A program made the position numbers and the translations under genes. A DNA stretch of 14,837 bases from the NCBI GenBank assembly GCA_025363505.1, contig JANYDV010000244.1:1-14837 (forward strand). The letters run 5' to 3'. The stretch is from Bacteroidota bacterium (GTDB lineage: Bacteria; Bacteroidota; Ignavibacteria; Palsa-1295). Under the pieces are notes generated by a model, which saw nothing but the letters and a program-made list of their open reading frames with translations, was not told where the DNA came from and searched no databases. How positions within the stretch are numbered: position 1 is the stretch's first letter; each line of letters opens with the position of its first letter. Below, piece after piece: positions 1 through 7,296 of this stretch.

Positions 1-66
1 CTATGATATGTAAAGGATATTTTTGAAAAAATGTATCGTTGTACATTATGTTTTGTGAAAGTTTTG

Positions 67-267
67 TTATCGAATAGGTGACGTTGGCAACCCTGCGGCA
101 CCAATATCTCCTCGCACTTCTCGCTGCTCATCATCATGTCCAAGAGCAGGGCGCCCATGGCGGTGCTTATGCTCTTCGAGTTCAGTTGCAGTGCTGAATA
201 TTTCGCCGCAGAGGTCGCATCTATATTCTTCGACGTTTGCTGCGGTATCTACTGTTGGTTGTTCCAT
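67..267 (-). CDS. Small single C2H2 zinc-finger protein
   Basis: The 66-residue product contains one textbook C2H2 finger: Y15, C17, C20, F24, L30, H33 and H37 fit (F/Y)-x-C-x2-C-x3-F-x5-L-x2-H-x3-H exactly. The acidic N-terminus (residues 1-14) and the polar, Gly/Arg-containing tail (38-66) show no other domain, signal peptide or membrane segment, so the protein is expected in the cytoplasm. Single C2H2 fingers bind DNA, RNA or protein; which applies here cannot be read from the sequence. The ATG at 267 is the only good start, without an obvious Shine-Dalgarno. The gene lies 47 bases downstream of the cupin gene on the same strand and may be co-transcribed with it. The perfect ligand and core spacing makes a chance ORF unlikely. 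The molecular role is unknown. Confidence 0.7.
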   Translation of the reverse strand: MEQPTVDTAANVEEYRCDLCGEIFSTATELEEHKHRHGRPALGHDDEQREVRGDIGAAGLPTSPIR

Positions 268-314
268 TTGTATTAAGAAATATTAAAATCCATTAATGTT
301 TTTTGTTAACGATA

Positions 315-725
315 TTAATTTGCAAGCAATGTAGTGGTAAGAGTTAAAAGCATTATTGACTCCTCTATCGCCACGATACTATGCCGAACGCCTTCATGTA
401 GCGCCAGCATTTGTCCTTCGCCCAAGTTGAAAGATTGCTCATTATCTCTGCATAGTATTTCTCCTTCGAGTAATTGCAAACTGATGATGCCGTCTGCTTT
501 ATGTTCAATCATCTCCGCATCCTTATGCAATGCTATGAGCACGATGCGCAGACCATTTGTCTTAAAAACAGTTATAGCATTGCGGTCATTTCCTTGCCAG
601 GATTTCTCATTCCTAATTTGTTCAACAAACGCCGGTAGGTCAATCGTAACCAATTGTGCATCAACCGCCCGGTCTCCTTCGGGGCGTAATCTAGTCGCTT
701 CGTTAAATTTTTCTTCAACTTTCAT
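315..725 (-). CDS. Small cupin-fold protein
   Basis: The 136-residue product has no signal peptide and looks like a single-domain cupin. Strand-rich residues 48-130 carry a motif-1-like segment (H67 to G88, LLEGEI) and a motif-2-like segment (LGEGQMLALHEGVRHSI, 101-117, with H115). The classical HxH...E of motif 1 is only partly present (H67, H75), so metal binding is uncertain. Small cupins of this kind are often sensor or metabolite-binding proteins, and no substrate can be assigned. It starts at the ATG at 725 and ends 47 bases before the zinc-finger gene, a likely two-gene unit. The roughly 190 bases between it and the multicopper oxidase gene (726-915) show no convincing gene or terminator, so read-through from the copper operon is possible. 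Confidence 0.72.
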   Translation of the reverse strand: MKVEEKFNEATRLRPEGDRAVDAQLVTIDLPAFVEQIRNEKSWQGNDRNAITVFKTNGLRIVLIALHKDAEMIEHKADGIISLQLLEGEILCRDNEQSFNLGEGQMLALHEGVRHSIVAIEESIMLLTLTTTLLAN

Positions 726-915
726 TGCAGCATTTAATTACCGAAAGTGAGCAATATGAATTGTGTATAGTACTAACAAGCCACTGCTTGCGGATACATA
801 TTAAATCATTACAAGAACAAACATACCATCAAAAAAAAGTGAATGTGTTATACAACTTTAGAAATTTGTTACATTATTCACAGGTTGAGTTCGGTTTATG
901 GTCGCACCGGGAGAC

Positions 916-3165
916 TTAATATGTAAAGGATATTCCGGCGCCATACCCAAAATGGAAGCTATAGTTTGCAGACAGCGAAAATCTTTTCGTTGCAATGTAG
1001 CGTAAACCGAGTTCATATTCCTTATCGGTGTTCCACATTCCGTCGAAGCGCAGTCTTGATGTTAATGCCATATCGTATTTTGCAATTTGAAAGCGAACCC
1101 TACCGGTATGGTCTACCCGTAGATCGGATTGCAAAAATAGCGGCAAAAGATATTGGACACCAAGTGTTGCGACCGCACGTTTTTCGGTAGGATTGGAGAG
1201 TTCATGAGGTGCATCGGGTAGGGATCGGATATCAGAGCCTACATAAAATTTTAAGAACTGCTGGCGATCAATATATCGAGCAAAGTGTGTTTCGGATTCA
1301 TAGTTGCCCTTGTAATTGACTACACCCATTACATCGAACATATAATTCCGATTCATCACCATTGCTTTCCCAAACACTCCCTGTGATTGCGCCGCAATTG
1401 CAGTCGAGAAGTGCCACATTTTATCATCGGAAAGAAAAGTATTCCATGCGTTCTTTATCGTATCTATCTGTGGGTTAGGTTGCGAGTTTGCATAACTGAA
1501 TACTCTCCCCATACCACTCATCATGTGATAGAGTATATGACAATGAAAAAACCAGTCGCCGTCGTAGTCGGCTGCAAATTCAATCGTATCAATTTCCATC
1601 GGCATAACATCTATCACATTCTTGAGCGGCGAATAGTCGCCTTCGCCATTGAGTATTCTGAAGTAGTGCCCATGAATGTGCATCGGATGACGCATCATTG
1701 TTTGATTGTTCAAAATGATACGAATATTCTCACCTTTATGAATTAATATTTTGTCGGTATCGGACAGAGCAGTATTATTGATATTCCACTGGTAGCGATT
1801 CATATTTCCGGTAAGATTAAAATGTAATACCCTTGTTGGTGCCACAGGCAATGCTGTTTTTTTTGTGGAGCGAAGCATCCCATAATTGAGCGTGACCATA
1901 TCGGATGATGAGTTCATGTCCATCATACTATGATCCATCCCAGTCATCGTTTCTATGTTACCCGTACCCTTTATATTATGTATGTTTTTTATGTTTTTCA
2001 TACCTTTCATGTCATTCATCGTATCGGGTTGTGGCTGATTTTGCTCGCCGTCGCCACTGACTTCAGGATACATTACGTTATTCATATCCATTGTCTGGTT
2101 GGTCATTTGCATTCCCATCGCATCCATACTACCGTCAAGATGCATCATGGTGTTCATCATCTTCATACCTTCAAATAATTTTAGTTGCGGAAGTATAGGG
2201 GCTGGCATTTTCATTCCGTCGCCAAGCCAAAGCGAAGTTGATTTTGTACGGTCTTCGGCTGTGGCTTTGAATTCATAACTCATATTCTCGGGCACGGTCA
2301 CAATAACATCATAGGTTTCGGCAATACCAATAATCATTCTATCAACTTCAACAGGAACGACATCCTCACCATCGCTTGCGACAACAGTTAATTTACTCCC
2401 GGCATATTGCAACCAAAAATATGTTGAAGCGGAACCATTGATAATCCTCAACTTTATTTTGGTCCCGGCTTTTAATTCCGGCTTATGCTGTTCGGTCGCA
2501 CCATTTGTTAGAAGCGCATCGTAATAGACATCACTGACATCCATCGGGAGCATTCTGAGCCATTCCTGTTTTATTTTCTGCCCTAAATATCCCGTCACCA
2601 GAGCTTCACCCCAGTTTTGCGTCGCGTGTTTCTTGATCGCATACCAATCATTTGCTGTGGCGAGTGTGCGTAATACTTCCGATGGTTTTTCATCAGTCCA
2701 ATCGCTTAAAAGCACTGTGTATTCAGACACAACATGGTTCTCTCTTTTATGTAGAATCAACGCTCCATACTCACCGGATTGTTCTTGCAGGTCAACATGA
2801 GCATGATACCAATATGTACCATTTTGTACGATGGGAAAAGTATAGAGATGGGTACCGTGTGGTTCGATTGGCGCACTGGTTAAATACGGAACACCGTCTT
2901 CAGTATTTGGCAAAATGATGCCATGCCAATGAATCGACGCTTCGACATCCATTGCATTGTGGACATAGATTGCTGCTGTGTCACCCTCTGTAAGAGAAAT
3001 CTCCGGTCCTGGGATATGTCCATTAATTGCGATAGCCTTGACAGAACTTCCTGAATAGGATACTGTCGTGTCGGCAATGTAAAGGTCATAGCGTACCGTT
3101 TGTTGTGCAAAGACGCTGATAGGGGCAAGAAGGATGAGAAAAAAAATACTGTGCTTGATATTCAT
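916..3165 (-). CDS. CopA-type multicopper oxidase with Met-rich insert and CopB-like beta-barrel C-terminus
   Basis: This 749-residue exported cuprous oxidase/copper-resistance protein begins with a signal peptide (1-20, ending SVFA before QQ). All copper ligands are visible. The trinuclear centre has HWH (H79, H81), HAH (H121, H123), HIH (H496, H498) and HCH (H541, H543). The type-1 site has H493, C542, H547 and M552. Residues 318-430 form a Met/Asp-rich insert with 24 methionines, as in CopA/CueO Cu(I)-binding segments. After the third cupredoxin domain, residues ~575-749 resemble the C-terminal beta-barrel of the outer-membrane copper protein CopB: alternating hydrophobic strands ending ISFTY, with a terminal aromatic. 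The family role is oxidation of Cu(I) to Cu(II). The fused barrel suggests outer-membrane attachment, which is inference. It is the last gene of the minus-strand copper operon, 72 bases after DUF3347. Confidence 0.93.
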   Translation of the reverse strand: MNIKHSIFFLILLAPISVFAQQTVRYDLYIADTTVSYSGSSVKAIAINGHIPGPEISLTEGDTAAIYVHNAMDVEASIHWHGIILPNTEDGVPYLTSAPIEPHGTHLYTFPIVQNGTYWYHAHVDLQEQSGEYGALILHKRENHVVSEYTVLLSDWTDEKPSEVLRTLATANDWYAIKKHATQNWGEALVTGYLGQKIKQEWLRMLPMDVSDVYYDALLTNGATEQHKPELKAGTKIKLRIINGSASTYFWLQYAGSKLTVVASDGEDVVPVEVDRMIIGIAETYDVIVTVPENMSYEFKATAEDRTKSTSLWLGDGMKMPAPILPQLKLFEGMKMMNTMMHLDGSMDAMGMQMTNQTMDMNNVMYPEVSGDGEQNQPQPDTMNDMKGMKNIKNIHNIKGTGNIETMTGMDHSMMDMNSSSDMVTLNYGMLRSTKKTALPVAPTRVLHFNLTGNMNRYQWNINNTALSDTDKILIHKGENIRIILNNQTMMRHPMHIHGHYFRILNGEGDYSPLKNVIDVMPMEIDTIEFAADYDGDWFFHCHILYHMMSGMGRVFSYANSQPNPQIDTIKNAWNTFLSDDKMWHFSTAIAAQSQGVFGKAMVMNRNYMFDVMGVVNYKGNYESETHFARYIDRQQFLKFYVGSDIRSLPDAPHELSNPTEKRAVATLGVQYLLPLFLQSDLRVDHTGRVRFQIAKYDMALTSRLRFDGMWNTDKEYELGLRYIATKRFSLSANYSFHFGYGAGISFTY

Positions 3166-3190
3166 AGTTTCGAATTATTATTTCCCAAAT

Positions 3191-3224
3191 TTCGCCCCGA
3201 TCTATGATCTTAGAAAGGGGCGAA
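3191..3224 (-). promoter_or_regulatory. Intercistronic inverted repeat (8-bp arms)
   Basis: TTCGCCCC (3191-3198) and GGGGCGAA (3217-3224) are perfect inverted repeats in the 72-base gap between the DUF3347 and multicopper oxidase genes. The 18-base spacer contains a second small pairing, GATC-TAT-GATC (3199-3209). No U-run follows in the direction of transcription, so it is not a typical intrinsic terminator. It could be an mRNA-processing or stability hairpin, or an operator. The structure is seen directly; its function is inferred. Confidence 0.5.
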
Positions 3225-3237
3225 GTATCATAATGCG

Positions 3238-3747
3238 TTATTGTTGAATTGCTTTCAGCGTTTCTTTTGTCGAACCACAGGAAGACATTTGTTTGCCGTA
3301 GTATGGATTTTGTATCTTCGGATTTTCACTGATCCAGTATGCATCAGCCATGGGACAATACTGATAAAATACATCAGCGGTATTAATATTCAGATCTTTC
3401 AACATTTTGTAAAAAGTTGAAGACAAGTTCGCAAATGTTTTGCGTTGGTTTTTTAAGCCTGAACTCTTTCCGATTGTGCTTGCATCAGCTGATAATGCTT
3501 CGGAATACTTTATCCACGCAGTATGCTGATTAGCGGACAAATTTTTCTTCGTGACATTGAGCACATCGTGTGAAAGGATGTTTGCATACACCCGGGCACT
3601 GTCAGGTTTGTCATGAGTCAAGGCATTTTTTACGTTTAGATACGATGTGATGACTTGCTGTACAGAAGTACATGTGCTATCCTGAGCAAAACTAACTTGC
3701 GTAAGAACGGTTGCGAAGAACGCAACCAAGAGTATGATCTTTTTCAT
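3238..3747 (-). CDS. DUF3347 family exported protein, probable copper binding
   Basis: The 169-residue product has a clear signal peptide (MKKIILLVAFF... ending SFAQ at 19-22). The mature part is alpha-helical and matches the DUF3347 pattern: an N-terminal YLNVKNAL...D...A segment (35-56) and a C-terminal block with C131-P-M133, W138, N147-PYYG, M154 and C157-G. DUF3347 also occurs at the C-terminus of CusB/CzcB-type efflux adaptors and beside copper-resistance genes, and the conserved Cys/Met residues point to soft-metal binding. The start at 3747 was chosen over the upstream in-frame Met at 3834 because it begins the signal peptide; the extra 29 residues would bury it. It lies between the Cys-rich gene and the multicopper oxidase on the same strand. 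It probably acts as a periplasmic copper carrier or sink, which is inference. Confidence 0.85.
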   Translation of the reverse strand: MKKIILLVAFFATVLTQVSFAQDSTCTSVQQVITSYLNVKNALTHDKPDSARVYANILSHDVLNVTKKNLSANQHTAWIKYSEALSADASTIGKSSGLKNQRKTFANLSSTFYKMLKDLNINTADVFYQYCPMADAYWISENPKIQNPYYGKQMSSCGSTKETLKAIQQ

Positions 3748-3799
3748 TGTTATTATTTTATTTAAAGTGTAGAATTTTATAGTACGTACAAATGCTTCA

Positions 3800-3817
3800 G
3801 TTCTGCACGGGCAGAAC
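3800..3817 (-). promoter_or_regulatory. Hairpin between Cys-rich and DUF3347 genes
   Basis: GTTCTGC (3800-3806) pairs with GCAGAAC (3811-3817) around a 4-base loop, in the 98-base gap between the two genes. A GTACGTAC palindrome (3782-3789) lies next to it. No U-tract follows on the transcribed strand. It could be an attenuator, an operator for an internal promoter, or a processing site. Confidence 0.4.
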
Positions 3818-3845
3818 CGAATACTGGAGTTCACAGTACTAAAAA

Positions 3846-4256
3846 TTAAATCTGGAAGCTCTGGATAAGGAGACGAATGTCTATTTTAGGCGGAGGAGAA
3901 TAAAACCCGTTATAAGCAAACGCCGCTTGGGTTTGTCCTACGGGATAAATAATGCTTGCTGAAGGAAGCAGAGCAATTATATTTTGAAATACAGTAAAAG
4001 TATTAAATGCCTTCTCAGGGGTAAATTGTCCGGTTGCACTAAAAAATGAGGAGTGGAGATCATAACAATCTTTCTCGTTGTGCCCTGCCTTTTCTTTATG
4101 ATCACAGCAGGCTTTTGTGGAAGTTGAGGTCTTGGCATCTTCACCGCAACACACACTCGAACCCACAGCGCATAAACCGGAACATGCATACATATACAGC
4201 GTTACTAAAAGTAGCAACGGTGCGATAGTCCTTGATATGTAGCCTTTTCTGTTCAT
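3846..4256 (-). CDS. Small Cys/His-rich exported or membrane-anchored protein of copper operon
   Basis: Starting at the ATG at 4256 (preceded by GAAAGAG) the product has 136 residues. The longer in-frame start at 4340 would add 28 polar residues before the hydrophobic segment and is less likely. Residues 9-24 form a hydrophobic export or membrane segment ending YMYAC25, which could be a weak lipobox. Then come seven cysteines (25, 29, 36, 37, 50, 51, 64) and nearby histidines (53, 59, 68), including CC pairs, in a Lys/Thr-rich stretch. The C-terminal half is hydrophobic and ends in a Pro-rich PPPKIDIRLLIQSF pattern. I recognise no named family. First position in the copper operon and the thiol-rich centre suggest metal binding, which is inference. 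It is transcribed divergently from the cupredoxin gene. Confidence 0.7.
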   Translation of the reverse strand: MNRKGYISRTIAPLLLLVTLYMYACSGLCAVGSSVCCGEDAKTSTSTKACCDHKEKAGHNEKDCYDLHSSFFSATGQFTPEKAFNTFTVFQNIIALLPSASIIYPVGQTQAAFAYNGFYSPPPKIDIRLLIQSFQI

Positions 4257-4406
4257 ATACTCTTTCACTAACTGCTTACGAGTTTGATGTGTTCCTTGTT
4301 TCGTGCTATAACGATCTGTGACTAATTGTGTAACTTGCACAGTTTATTAGTGTTTTATTATGAGTACTTTAAATCGTTTTTCGATGAAATAATTATACCT
4401 TAACTT
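4257..4406. promoter_or_regulatory. Divergent intergenic region of copper block
   Basis: This 150-base, AT-rich gap separates the minus-strand copper operon from the plus-strand cupredoxin gene, so it should hold promoters for both directions. A short inverted repeat ATCG-TTTTT-CGAT (4373-4385) sits 21 bases before the cupredoxin start. I found no clear CueR- or CopY-type operator and no perfect TAnnTTTG box. Placement of promoters here follows from gene orientation only. Confidence 0.4.
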
Positions 4407-5090
4407 ATGAACTTCAAAAAAACGCATCATGCTATTGTGATAGTGTTCAGCATATTTCTGATGTTGATTCTATCAACTCCGGATTGCGTTGCGAGAATAT
4501 ATACTATTCAATTTGGCGGGTCTTTTTTTCATTCATATAATCCTGACACGCTCAATGTTTCAGTTGGAGATACGATCAGATGGGTCGGTAATGGTACCAG
4601 CACATTTGTTGCTCATTCACTTCAATCAGATACTATTCCTGTCGGCGCCGAAGCATTCGGTGTTATTGATACAGGCACAAGTTTTGCCTATGAAGTAAAA
4701 CAACCGGGGTATTATCATTATATATGCACGGAGCACTTCTTTAGAGAAAAGATGGCGGGTAGTTTTATTGCAGCACCTAAGTCTTTTGTTCACCCAGAAA
4801 TTTCTAATCAAGTGCTTACACTCGATCAAAATTATCCCAATCCATTTAGTACCCAAACCACAATTCATTATTCATTGAAGAGAGCTAGTGATGTGAAGTT
4901 GATAATCTATACTCTCGATGGCAAGTTTATCCGCGAACTTGTTGATACATATCAGGATGCAGGAAGTTATGATGTTGACTTTTACTCAGGTATTTTTTTA
5001 GAGGGTATTTACTTATGTAAACTATTTACTGGGGGCGAAATATTATCCAATAAACTGGCACTGACGAGACGGAACTATATTAACAAATAA
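4407..5090 (+). CDS. Plastocyanin-like cupredoxin with T9SS C-terminal sorting domain
   Basis: The 227-residue product has an N-terminal signal segment (about 1-30), a cupredoxin domain (31-123) and a type A T9SS sorting domain (~137-222). The type-1 copper ligands are all visible: H70, C107, H110 and M116, in a C-x2-H-x5-M loop (CTEHFFREKM). The sorting domain has LDQNYPNPF (Y143-F147) followed by the usual beta-sandwich and KLALTR end. The family binds one copper and either carries electrons or stores/delivers copper. The tail predicts export across the outer membrane and surface attachment or release. It is the first gene divergent from the copper operon and is 53 bases upstream of the beta-propeller gene, so the two are probably co-transcribed. 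Family and localisation are well supported; the redox partner is unknown. Confidence 0.9.
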   Translation: MNFKKTHHAIVIVFSIFLMLILSTPDCVARIYTIQFGGSFFHSYNPDTLNVSVGDTIRWVGNGTSTFVAHSLQSDTIPVGAEAFGVIDTGTSFAYEVKQPGYYHYICTEHFFREKMAGSFIAAPKSFVHPEISNQVLTLDQNYPNPFSTQTTIHYSLKRASDVKLIIYTLDGKFIRELVDTYQDAGSYDVDFYSGIFLEGIYLCKLFTGGEILSNKLALTRRNYINK

Positions 5091-5143
5091 AGTCATTTAT
5101 AGCATCTATCAAATCTGTTCTTATGTCTTCTGAAAGGATAACT

Positions 5144-7126
5144 ATGAAATTATTTCTAAGAATTTGTGTGCTACTTTGTTGTTGTTGTTTTTCTGATCTC
5201 TTCGCTCAGCAGGGAAGTGCTATTGATAAATATCTCTCCAATACCTCAAAGTTAACGATTATTGGTTCAGCCTCAGACAATCTTTCCGTCCCACAAGATC
5301 TTGATTTTTCTCCTATCCCTTCTCGAAAAAACGAACTCTGGGTTATTAATAAAGGTGATGCTGGTTTAGGTGGCAATATAGTCATTTTCTATGATGCTGG
5401 AACACCAACTCAGCATTCAGAATATAGGCACGACTCTCATAGTGCGCACTTTATGCTCTATCCATCTGCAATCGCTATGGGATCGTCAGATAGCGGATAT
5501 TTTGGAACAGCAGGTGAAGGGCTCAATAGTAACGGAAATAATACCAGCACATTTATGGGACCGGTACTATGGAACTCGGATACATCGATCTTTGCTCGCA
5601 TCAATCAAAACAATTGGGTGAGTGGACAACCACTGGGGAGCCACTTGGATATGCTCCATCAAAGCCCCTATTCGATGGGCATTGCCTTTGATTCTGCAAA
5701 CTCCTATTGGGTTTTTGACGGCTTTCATAATTGCCTCTTTCATTACAATTTTGAGACATCGCATGGGTATGGCAATGACGATCATTCCAATGGCGAGATA
5801 CTAAAATATAAAGAAGTAAAACTAAAAAGAATCGCAAGCTTGCCGAGCCACATGATTGTCGATAAGAGCAGCGGATGGCTGTATATCGTTGATAATGGGA
5901 ATAAAAGAATTGTTCGCGTTGCGACAAAATCGGGAAAACTTGGTGTTCCGATCACTGCACCAAACGAAACCATTCAAGAATATGCTGAGATGATCAATGT
6001 TACTTGGCAAACGGTTGACTCAGGATTTGCCAATTTATCCGGTATCGATTATTTTGATGGTAGATTGATCGTTGGTAATTATGGAACAGGCGACATACGG
6101 GTTTATAACACTACAACAATACAAAAACCGACTTATTTGGGCACAATTCAAACCGGTGATGCCGGAATGATGGGATTGAAGATCGGTCCCGATTCCAACA
6201 TTTGGTATGTTAATCGTACGAAAAATCAAGTCGTTAAACTCACTCCGGGCGGAGTAGCTCCTATTGCTGCCACACTTGTTAGTCCTCTCAATACGGCAAC
6301 GAAGGTTCCGATTCCTACAACGATGACTTGGACAAAAACATCGGGTGCTACTTCCTATCATCTTCAAGTCTCGATGACCTCAAATTTTGCAACCACCGTT
6401 CTTGACACTGCCGGTATAACAGGAACATCAATGATGCTTCCGAACCCGGATAATTCAATGATTTATTATTGGCGTGTGAGTGCAAAGAATGGTATTGGAG
6501 AAGGTCAATGGTCTGCAGTATGGTCATTCAAGACGATGGGTACGAAGCCTGAGAAAATTGTACTCGTTACACCTTCAAATGCTGCGCAAAATATTTCCCT
6601 GACGCCGATGCTCATGTGGGACTCACTGAAAGTATCAACTTCTTATGATCTGCAAGTGGCGACCACCCCGACGTTCAGCACAATGGTCGTTGATCAGAAT
6701 AATATCATGATGCCTCATTATGATCTCTCGAATCTTTCAGTAAAGACTACCTATTATTGGAGGAGCAGAGGCGTTAATGACGGAGCAACGGGGGATTGGT
6801 CTGATACATGGTCATTTGCAACGTTTGACCCAGCATCGGTCAGAGAAGATGCGCTTGCCCAATCAAAGCTCTCTGTTGAGGAAGTCTATCCGAATCCTTC
6901 TTCTACGAGTTCAACGGTAGGCTTCAGTCTTTCGCAAGTCCAGCATCTTAGAATTTCAGTTGTGGACGTCTTAGGGAATGAAGTAAGAATGCTTGCAAAT
7001 GATTTCTATCAGCCGGGTCATTATTCCCTGAGTTTAAATTCCGACGATCTGACATCCGGTACATATTATTACCGTTTTATTTCACCTGAAGCTGTCTTGG
7101 TAAAAGCATTCGTAATACGAAAATAG
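5144..7126 (+). CDS. Secreted beta-propeller (NHL-like) protein with two FN3-like domains and T9SS tail
   Basis: The ATG at 5144 is chosen because AAAGGA (5133-5138) precedes it by 5 bases and it starts a signal peptide (MKLFLRICVLL...LFAQ). The in-frame ATG at 5123 would put seven polar residues ahead of that. The mature 660-residue protein has beta-propeller repeats (about 35-370; for example GWLYIVDNGNKRIVRV and IGPDSNIWYVNRTKNQVVKL), two tandem FN3-like domains (~374-465 and ~468-560, both with YYWR...WS...WSF) and a T9SS sorting domain (~575-660, YPNP at 582-585). Propeller blades 2-4 are unusually His-rich (RHDSHSAHF, GSHLDMLH, DDHSNG). No catalytic motif was recognised. It follows the cupredoxin by 53 bases and is closed by the terminator at 7144-7173, so a role with surface copper is possible but inferred. 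Confidence 0.85.
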   Translation: MKLFLRICVLLCCCCFSDLFAQQGSAIDKYLSNTSKLTIIGSASDNLSVPQDLDFSPIPSRKNELWVINKGDAGLGGNIVIFYDAGTPTQHSEYRHDSHSAHFMLYPSAIAMGSSDSGYFGTAGEGLNSNGNNTSTFMGPVLWNSDTSIFARINQNNWVSGQPLGSHLDMLHQSPYSMGIAFDSANSYWVFDGFHNCLFHYNFETSHGYGNDDHSNGEILKYKEVKLKRIASLPSHMIVDKSSGWLYIVDNGNKRIVRVATKSGKLGVPITAPNETIQEYAEMINVTWQTVDSGFANLSGIDYFDGRLIVGNYGTGDIRVYNTTTIQKPTYLGTIQTGDAGMMGLKIGPDSNIWYVNRTKNQVVKLTPGGVAPIAATLVSPLNTATKVPIPTTMTWTKTSGATSYHLQVSMTSNFATTVLDTAGITGTSMMLPNPDNSMIYYWRVSAKNGIGEGQWSAVWSFKTMGTKPEKIVLVTPSNAAQNISLTPMLMWDSLKVSTSYDLQVATTPTFSTMVVDQNNIMMPHYDLSNLSVKTTYYWRSRGVNDGATGDWSDTWSFATFDPASVREDALAQSKLSVEEVYPNPSSTSSTVGFSLSQVQHLRISVVDVLGNEVRMLANDFYQPGHYSLSLNSDDLTSGTYYYRFISPEAVLVKAFVIRK

Positions 7127-7143
7127 TGTAAGCACATCGTAAT

Positions 7144-7173
7144 AAAAAAGGAGGTTAATAGCCTCCTTTTTTT
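7144..7173 (+). terminator. Intrinsic terminator after propeller gene
   Basis: An A-rich arm followed by GGAGG (7144-7154) pairs with CCTCC and a T-run (7162-7173) around a 7-base loop. This is an 11-bp stem with a U-tract, 17 bases after the stop codon. It ends the cupredoxin-propeller unit. The A-run on the left arm makes it usable on both strands. Confidence 0.88.
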
Positions 7174-7193
7174 GTTTAATAAATGAAAGATAG

Positions 7194-7222
7194 TTGTAAC
7201 TTCTGTCCTTTTTTTACATTTA
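7194..7222 (+). promoter_or_regulatory. Candidate Bacteroidota-type promoter for the glycoside hydrolase gene
   Basis: TTG (7194-7196), 18 bases, then TACATTTA (7215-7222) resembles the Bacteroidota -33 TTG / -7 TAnnTTTG pair (last base A instead of G). It lies between the terminator and the start at 7297, where a new promoter is expected. The same TACATTTA box occurs before the gene at 12724. Confidence 0.33.
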
Positions 7223-7296
7223 TAAAGACGAACAACTTTTACTAGTAAGATTGTATAGTCGTCCAGATCGTTATTATCTAATTGGATTATACTCGT

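Noticed and set aside
1..46. Minus-strand ATG at 46 with 15 open codons to the edge (MYNDTFFQKYPLHII)
   Set aside because: Could be the start of a gene beginning 20 bases after the zinc-finger stop, but 15 residues without a motif or ribosome binding site are not enough to call.
334..750. 138-aa plus-strand open frame opposite the cupin
   Set aside because: It is the antisense of the cupin gene; Ser/Cys-rich low-complexity product without a domain.
725..919. 64-aa plus-strand open frame between cupin and oxidase genes
   Set aside because: No Shine-Dalgarno, no recognisable domain, overlaps both neighbours' ends and its composition looks like translated intergenic DNA.
5601..5927. 108-aa minus-strand open frame within the propeller gene
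   Set aside because: Shadow of the propeller coding sequence; no domain and no start signal.
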